Of a DNA stretch of 26,501 nucleotides, positions 23,298-26,501 are shown in pieces. Position 1 is the first letter of the stretch; every line of letters starts with the position of its first letter. A program made the translations under genes and the position numbers. The notes below the pieces were generated by a model, which had not been told where the DNA came from, did no database searches, and saw only the letters and a list, made by a program, of their open reading frames with translations. Source of the DNA: DASSNR01 sp036278935 (GTDB lineage: Bacteria; Gemmatimonadota; Gemmatimonadetes; Gemmatimonadales; Gemmatimonadaceae); contig DASUKA010000116.1 of NCBI GenBank assembly GCA_036278935.1, positions 1 through 26,501 on the forward strand, written 5' to 3'.

Positions 23298-24224
23298 CTA
23301 CGCCGCCCACTCGTGGCGGAGCAACTCGGCCATGTCGCCGCTCCGCACGCGCGTGAGCGCCCGGTCCCGAAGCTGGCGGACGCGCTCGCGCGTGATCCCC
23401 AGCATGCCGGCGATGGCGCCGAGCGTCATGGGCTCGCCGGTGTCCAGCCCGTAGTAGAGGATCAGGATCTTCTGGTCGCGTGCGGGGAGCGGCGCGAGTG
23501 CACGCCGCAGCGCTTCGCGCCGGGACTCCTTCTCGAGCGCGGCCGGCAACTCATCGAACGCGTGGTCAGGATCCCGCGGCATAACGTTGCCGAGCGTACG
23601 CCGGTCGCCTCCGCGGGCCCCACTGCCAAGCGGCTCATCGAGCGAGCGCTCGGGGTGCGTGAGCGCCAGCAGGCTCTCGGCGATCTCGGTGGACAGTCCG
23701 GCGACCTGGGCCACCTCCTCGCGTGTGGGCTCGCGCCCCAGCGTCTCGCGAAGGGTAGCCTGCGCCTTGGACAGACGCGTCACATCGCCTGCGCGATTGA
23801 GCGGCAGCCGTACGGCACGCGCCTTGGTGGTGATGGCGGCAAAGAGCGCCTGCCGGATCCACCAGACCGCGTAGCTGATGAAGTTCACGCCAACGTCTGG
23901 GTCGTACTTGTCAGCCGCTCGGCAGAGCCCCGCGTTGGCCTCGCTCACGAGGTCCTCGAGCGGGAGCCCGCGATTCTGGTACTGCTTGGCGACCGAGAAG
24001 GCAAAGCGCAGGTTGGCCTGGATGAGCTCCTCGCGCGCGGCGCGGCGCTCATCATCGCCCAGTGCCGGATCGCGCATCCGGCGCGCCAGCGCCTTCTGCG
24101 CCGGCGCCTTGAGCATGGGCGTCCGGCTCAACTCATCGATATAGAGGTCGAGCAGGTCCTTGGGGGCCGTATTTTCTATGCGTGCGCGACGCACGGTCTT
24201 CGCACGTCGGGATGTCTTGGGCAT
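23298..24224 (-). CDS. RpoD/SigA-like sigma factor (group 2)
   Basis: A 308-residue sigma-70 family protein. Region 1.2 is at about residues 22-36 (DLLDLYIDELSRTPML), region 2 at 70-130 (NLRFAFSVAKQYQNRGLPL, then VNFISYAVWWIRQAL), region 3 at 140-200 with PLNRAGDV, and region 4 ends in the helix-turn-helix GITRERVRQLRDRAL. Region 1.1 and the large non-conserved region of housekeeping RpoD are absent, so this is a group 2 factor; it may be the major or a stress-related one. ATG 24224 follows GGAAAGAGAG; the frame extends to 24461 but the added residues look like a transcribed leader. A good promoter lies about 190 nt upstream. Confidence 0.9.
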   Translation of the reverse strand: MPKTSRRAKTVRRARIENTAPKDLLDLYIDELSRTPMLKAPAQKALARRMRDPALGDDERRAAREELIQANLRFAFSVAKQYQNRGLPLEDLVSEANAGLCRAADKYDPDVGVNFISYAVWWIRQALFAAITTKARAVRLPLNRAGDVTRLSKAQATLRETLGREPTREEVAQVAGLSTEIAESLLALTHPERSLDEPLGSGARGGDRRTLGNVMPRDPDHAFDELPAALEKESRREALRRALAPLPARDQKILILYYGLDTGEPMTLGAIAGMLGITRERVRQLRDRALTRVRSGDMAELLRHEWAA

Positions 24225-24515
24225 GTCAGTCTCTCTTTCCAGTGGCGGCACGCGCGAAAGCGCGCTCGAACCGCGCGCGGCGGCCTGCGTCTCGTCTTCG
24301 GCGGACTTCGGTCGCTCGCAAGCGCTCGGTTGTCTGTCCCCGGGCGTACCCATGGTTATAACGCCGGATGGGCCCTCAGAGTTCCGCTCTCCGCCGGGTG
24401 AAGCGCCGCGTGCGGCCCATTCTATACCATCATTCGCAGCCAACGGCAACCCCATGGGCACGTCGCGACGTGCAGGGGGCGGACCATCCGGGAGCGCTGG
24501 CGATACCTGGACAAC
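24225..24515. other. Leader region of the sigma factor gene
   Basis: No gene is seen. Besides the promoter at 24421-24449 it holds GGTTATAACG near 24354-24363, which on the minus strand lies 17 nt after GGAACT, a layout like an ECF-sigma promoter; this is weak evidence. Confidence 0.3.
24421..24449 (-). promoter_or_regulatory. Candidate sigma-70 promoter for the sigma factor gene
   Basis: Read on the minus strand: TTGCCG (24449-24444), a 17-nt spacer, then TATAGA (24426-24421), followed by AT. Transcription would begin near 24413 and leave a leader of about 190 nt before the ATG at 24224. The spacing is ideal and the surroundings are otherwise GC-rich. Confidence 0.45.
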
Positions 24516-24538
24516 AAAAAGCCCCCGACTCCGGGGGC
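24516..24538 (-). terminator. Rho-independent terminator of the tRNA cluster
   Basis: GCCCCCG (24521-24527) and CGGGGGC (24532-24538) form a 7-bp stem with loop ACTC; on the minus strand it is followed directly by TTTTTGTTG. It lies 33 nt past the tRNA-Thr gene. Confidence 0.85.
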
Positions 24539-24570
24539 CAGTGCCGCAACCGCCTGGCTGCGGCCGTGAG

Positions 24571-24642
24571 AGCCAGCGGTCGGGATTGAACCGACGACCG
24601 CTCGATTACGAATCGAGTGCTCTACCACTGAGCTACGCTGGC
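24571..24642 (-). tRNA. tRNA-Thr (CGT)
   Basis: Acceptor GCCAGCG/CGCTGGC, D-arm TAGCTCAGTGGTAGAGC, anticodon stem CTCGA/TCGAG around TTCGTAA (anticodon CGT), T-arm GGTTCAATCC, discriminator U. CCA is not encoded. It is the last tRNA before the terminator. Confidence 0.95.
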
Positions 24643-24832
24643 GACGATCGGGAGAGGCGAGGGAGAGAGGCAGCTATGAGTTGTGAGTTCTGAGTGGCGC
24701 ACCGGCCGCGGCCAGCGGAGCCCCAGGCGCGCTACCCCACACCCGACTCCCAACACCCGGCTGTTTCTGACCGACTGACTCACTGACAAACTGATCCACT
24801 CCCTCTCCTATCGCCTGCCCCCCCACCTTCCA

Positions 24833-24915
24833 TGCCCTGGCGCGGACTCGAACCGCGACGCCTTTCGGCACCACCCCCTCAAGATGGCGTGTCTACCAAA
24901 TTTCACCACCAGGGC
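24833..24915 (-). tRNA. tRNA-Leu (GAG)
   Basis: Acceptor GCCCTGG/CCAGGGC, discriminator A. A long variable arm (TGCCGAAAGGCG) marks a class II tRNA. Anticodon stem CCATC/GGTGG around TTGAGGG gives anticodon GAG. T-arm GGTTCGAGTCC. CCA is not encoded. Confidence 0.93.
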
Positions 24916-24987
24916 GTTCAGCAACGGCGACCCGCCGACGTAACCCGGCGGCTTCCATCCATCGATCCTGCACGCTCGACCACCGAG

Positions 24988-25061
24988 CGGGGCTGACGGG
25001 GATCGAACCCGCGACCTCCGGTGTGACAGACCGGCACTCTAACCAGCTGAGCTACAGCCCC
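24988..25061 (-). tRNA. tRNA-Asp (GTC)
   Basis: Acceptor GGGGCTG/CAGCCCC, discriminator G, anticodon stem CCGGT/ACCGG around CTGTCAC (anticodon GTC), T-arm GGTTCGATCC. CCA is not encoded. Confidence 0.95.
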
Positions 25062-25125
25062 TCGCAACTACCCTTCCGACGACGACCCTGCCCGTTCCTG
25101 CACCCGCTCCCCTGCTGTGCGCCAA

Positions 25126-25197
25126 TAGCCCCAAGGGGAGTCGAACCCCTCTCTGCACCTTGAAAGAGTGCCGTCCTAACCGATAGACGATGGGGCC
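25126..25197 (-). tRNA. tRNA-Glu (TTC)
   Basis: Acceptor GGCCCCA/TGGGGCT (first pair G-U), discriminator A, anticodon stem GCACT/GGTGC around CTTTCAA (anticodon TTC), T-arm GGTTCGACTCC. CCA is not encoded. Confidence 0.95.
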
Positions 25198-25203
25198 GGA
25201 AGA

Positions 25204-25295
25204 GCGAGGGAGAAGGGAGCAGGGAGAAGGAACCACCCTCGGGGTTGAGGGCCTTCCACGACGAGCCGGTTTCTCCCTGCTCCCTTCTCCCTCGC
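25204..25295. repeat. 25-bp perfect inverted repeat between two tRNA-Glu genes
   Basis: Positions 25204-25228 (purine-rich, GCGAGGGAGAAGGGAGCAGG...) are the exact reverse complement of 25271-25295, with a 42-nt loop. The arms fill most of the 105-nt spacer between tRNA-Glu(TTC) and tRNA-Glu(CTC). In the tRNA precursor they would form a long hairpin. The G/A-only strand bias is unlike coding DNA and resembles GGGAGA-type low-complexity tracts near 24650 and 20990. Confidence 0.85.
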
Positions 25296-25302
25296 CTCTC
25301 AG

Positions 25303-25375
25303 TAGCGGTAACGGGATTCGAACCCGTGTTTGAGCCTTGAGAGGGCTCCGTCCTAGTCCCCTAGACGATACCGCC
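25303..25375 (-). tRNA. tRNA-Glu (CTC)
   Basis: Acceptor GGCGGTA/TACCGCT, discriminator A, anticodon stem GAGCC/GGCTC around CTCTCAA (anticodon CTC), T-arm GGTTCGAATCC. With the TTC isoacceptor it reads both Glu codons. CCA is not encoded. Confidence 0.95.
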
Positions 25376-25396
25376 GCATCGGTTGTCAAGCAGCCA

Positions 25397-25469
25397 CAGG
25401 CCCGGAGGGACTTGAACCCCCAACCGCCGGTTTTGGAGACCGGTGCTCTACCAGTTGAGCTACGGACCT
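25397..25469 (-). tRNA. tRNA-Trp (CCA)
   Basis: Acceptor AGGTCCG/CGGGCCT, discriminator G, anticodon stem CCGGT/ACCGG around CTCCAAA (anticodon CCA), T-arm GGTTCAAGTCC. The 3' CCA end is not encoded. Confidence 0.95.
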
Positions 25470-25491
25470 ACGAAGGGCCCAGGCCATTCAG

Positions 25492-25566
25492 GGTGACTGA
25501 TGGGAATCGAACCCACAACCCCCGGAGCCACAGTCCGGTGCTCTAACCGATTGAGCTACAGTCACC
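25492..25566 (-). tRNA. tRNA-His (GTG)
   Basis: Acceptor GTGACTG/CAGTCAC with the His-specific extra G at position -1 opposite discriminator C; anticodon stem CCGGA/TCCGG around CTGTGGC (anticodon GTG); T-arm GGTTCGATTCC. It is the first tRNA of the cluster. Confidence 0.95.
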
Positions 25567-25646
25567 AGAGTTGGTCGCCGCCAAGCGCGACCAGACCAAG
25601 ATCACAACATTAATCGCGCACAGAAGGCGAAGCAACGGTGCGTCTC

Positions 25647-25744
25647 GGGTGTCGGGAGTAGCGTGTACGGTGTCGGTTGGGCAGGCAGAGCGATCCGCCC
25701 ACCCTTGCTGTTCCCCTACACCCTAAACGCTAGTCCCCACACCC
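25647..25744. repeat. 30-bp imperfect inverted repeat after efp
   Basis: 25647-25676 (GGGTGTCGGGAGTAGCGTGT...) and 25715-25744 are reverse complements at 25 of 30 positions, with a 38-nt loop. It begins 2 nt beyond the efp stop and could terminate or protect the efp transcript. Its GGGTGT/GGGAGT wording recurs in reverse near 24739-24762. Confidence 0.65.
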
Positions 25745-25746
25745 GC

Positions 25747-26310
25747 TCACTTCGCCCGATCCAGATACTCCCCCGTATTCGGGTTCACCCGGATCCGCTC
25801 GCCGGAGCTGATGAATTCCGGAATGGTCACCGTCACCCCGTTCTCCAGCAGCGCCGGCTTGTTCGACGCGGTCTTCGTCGCGCTCTTCATCACCGGCGAG
25901 GTCTCGGTGATGGTCAGCTCGATCGCATTCGGCAGCTGAATCCCGATCGGCGCCCCGTCATAATACTCGGCCTGAATCCGCATGCCCGGCTGCATCCACT
26001 GCGCGCTGTCCCCCAGCATCTCGCTGTCCATCTCGAGCTGGTCGTAGTTCTCCGTGTTCATGAAGTGGTACGTATCGCCACCCTGATACAGGAACTCCAG
26101 CTGGTGCGTCTCCAGCGATGCCTTCTCGATGGAATCCGCGGCGCGGAATCGGTGCTCGAAGTTGTTCCCGGTGCGAAGGTTCCGCATCTTCGTCTGCACC
26201 ATAGCCCGGAGATTCCCCGGAGTGTGATGCCGGAAATCCACCACTCGGCAGGGGTCGCCGTCGAAGACGATCACCATACCACGGCGGATCTGCGTCGCTG
26301 GTGTAGCCAT
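25747..26310 (-). CDS. efp: Elongation factor P with Asn at the tip position
   Basis: A 187-residue three-domain EF-P, which relieves ribosome stalling at polyproline stretches. N-terminal KOW-like domain to about 65 (MATPATQIRRGMVIVFDG), central OB domain, and a C-terminal OB domain with the family ending (ISSGERIRVNPNTGEYLDRAK). In domain I the loop reads HTPGNLRAMVQTK; the residue at the place of the modified Lys34 of E. coli (PGK) or Arg32 of Pseudomonas (PGR) is Asn33. So neither lysylation nor rhamnosylation at that position is possible. The start at 26308-26310 is fixed by family length; the leader has only a weak CAGG box. Confidence 0.93.
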   Translation of the reverse strand: MATPATQIRRGMVIVFDGDPCRVVDFRHHTPGNLRAMVQTKMRNLRTGNNFEHRFRAADSIEKASLETHQLEFLYQGGDTYHFMNTENYDQLEMDSEMLGDSAQWMQPGMRIQAEYYDGAPIGIQLPNAIELTITETSPVMKSATKTASNKPALLENGVTVTIPEFISSGERIRVNPNTGEYLDRAK

Positions 26311-26409
26311 TGTGAAGACCTGATTTGAACGTTGGAAGGGCTGCCACTCCGCCCGACACGCCACCCCGTGGCGCCCGGGCACCTTCGTCAGGCGCCCCTG
26401 AAATATGAC

Positions 26410-26446
26410 GTAAACTATTTTAGCCTTTTAGTTTACCCAATTCCAA
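26410..26446 (-). promoter_or_regulatory. Candidate promoter and palindrome for efp
   Basis: On the minus strand TTGGAA (26446-26441), an 18-nt spacer and TAAAAT (26422-26417) form a sigma-70-like promoter about 100 nt before efp. It overlaps a perfect inverted repeat, GTAAACTA (26410-26417) and TAGTTTAC (26429-26436), in the only strongly AT-rich patch of this region. The repeat could be an operator, or a weak hairpin after the gene to the right. Confidence 0.4.
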
Positions 26447-26501
26447 GCCGCCAGTCAACAGCCGCGGCAGTCGCTTCCCCGAGCGCGATGCCTTCCACCC
26501 G
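26433..26501 (-). CDS. Possible C-terminus of a gene entering from the right
   Basis: A minus-strand frame open at the window edge gives 22 residues (VEGIALGEATAAAVDWRLGIG at the end) and stops at TAA 26433-26435. The composition looks coding and the stop is followed by an AT-rich intergenic patch. Too short to identify. Confidence 0.35.
   Translation of the reverse strand, partial: RVEGIALGEATAAAVDWRLGIG

Noticed and set aside
24571..25566. A tRNA-Sec (selC) in the tRNA cluster
   Set aside because: All seven tRNAs were assigned (Thr, Leu, Asp, Glu, Glu, Trp, His); none has a UCA anticodon or the 8-bp acceptor of tRNA-Sec.

Overview
The window is GC-rich bacterial chromosome (only short AT-rich islands in promoters). 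Several traits point to Gemmatimonadota or a close FCB-group relative: an EF-P with a PGN tip, a TAnnTTTG box of the kind used in FCB bacteria, many signal-peptide proteins, and a CGNR regulator with an MFS pump. I infer this from style; there is no rRNA or marker phylogeny here.

Layout. 1-5000: the start of a redoxin-like protein (-), a 60-aa acidic protein (+), a VOC protein whose frame runs into a broken nucleoside deaminase (-), and an MFS transporter translationally coupled to a CGNR regulator (-), divergent from an Asp-nucleophile alpha/beta hydrolase (+). 5016-14277: one long minus-strand unit, read from right to left: sulfocyanin-like blue copper protein, PQQ alcohol dehydrogenase, formate dehydrogenase catalytic subunit, four-cluster Fe-S subunit, NrfD-type membrane subunit, small lipoprotein, FdhE, an unknown 116-aa protein and a second lipoprotein. 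The catalytic subunit is split by an in-frame TGA at 11325-11327 that has every mark of a selenocysteine codon: NQAR-x-Sec-H context, and a downstream hairpin with a GGUCU loop 18 nt after the UGA, as in E. coli fdhF. The unit looks like a periplasmic alcohol-and-formate oxidation module: the quinoprotein could pass electrons to the copper protein, and the selenoenzyme could feed formate electrons through Fe-S clusters and NrfD to quinone.

14.6-20.7 kb is accessory and decaying: an intact CPA1 Na+/H+ antiporter, YceI and SnoaL-like genes lie among genes with internal deletions (cupin, cardiolipin-synthase remnant, a formylglycine-enzyme/SulP chimera, start-less fragments).

20.7-26.5 kb is housekeeping: tRNA-Gly(CCC), a DUF3857/transglutaminase exported protein, an RpoD-like sigma factor, a seven-tRNA cluster (Thr, Leu, Asp, Glu, Glu, Trp, His; all minus), and efp. 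The tRNA spacers hold low-complexity sequence that forms long inverted repeats.
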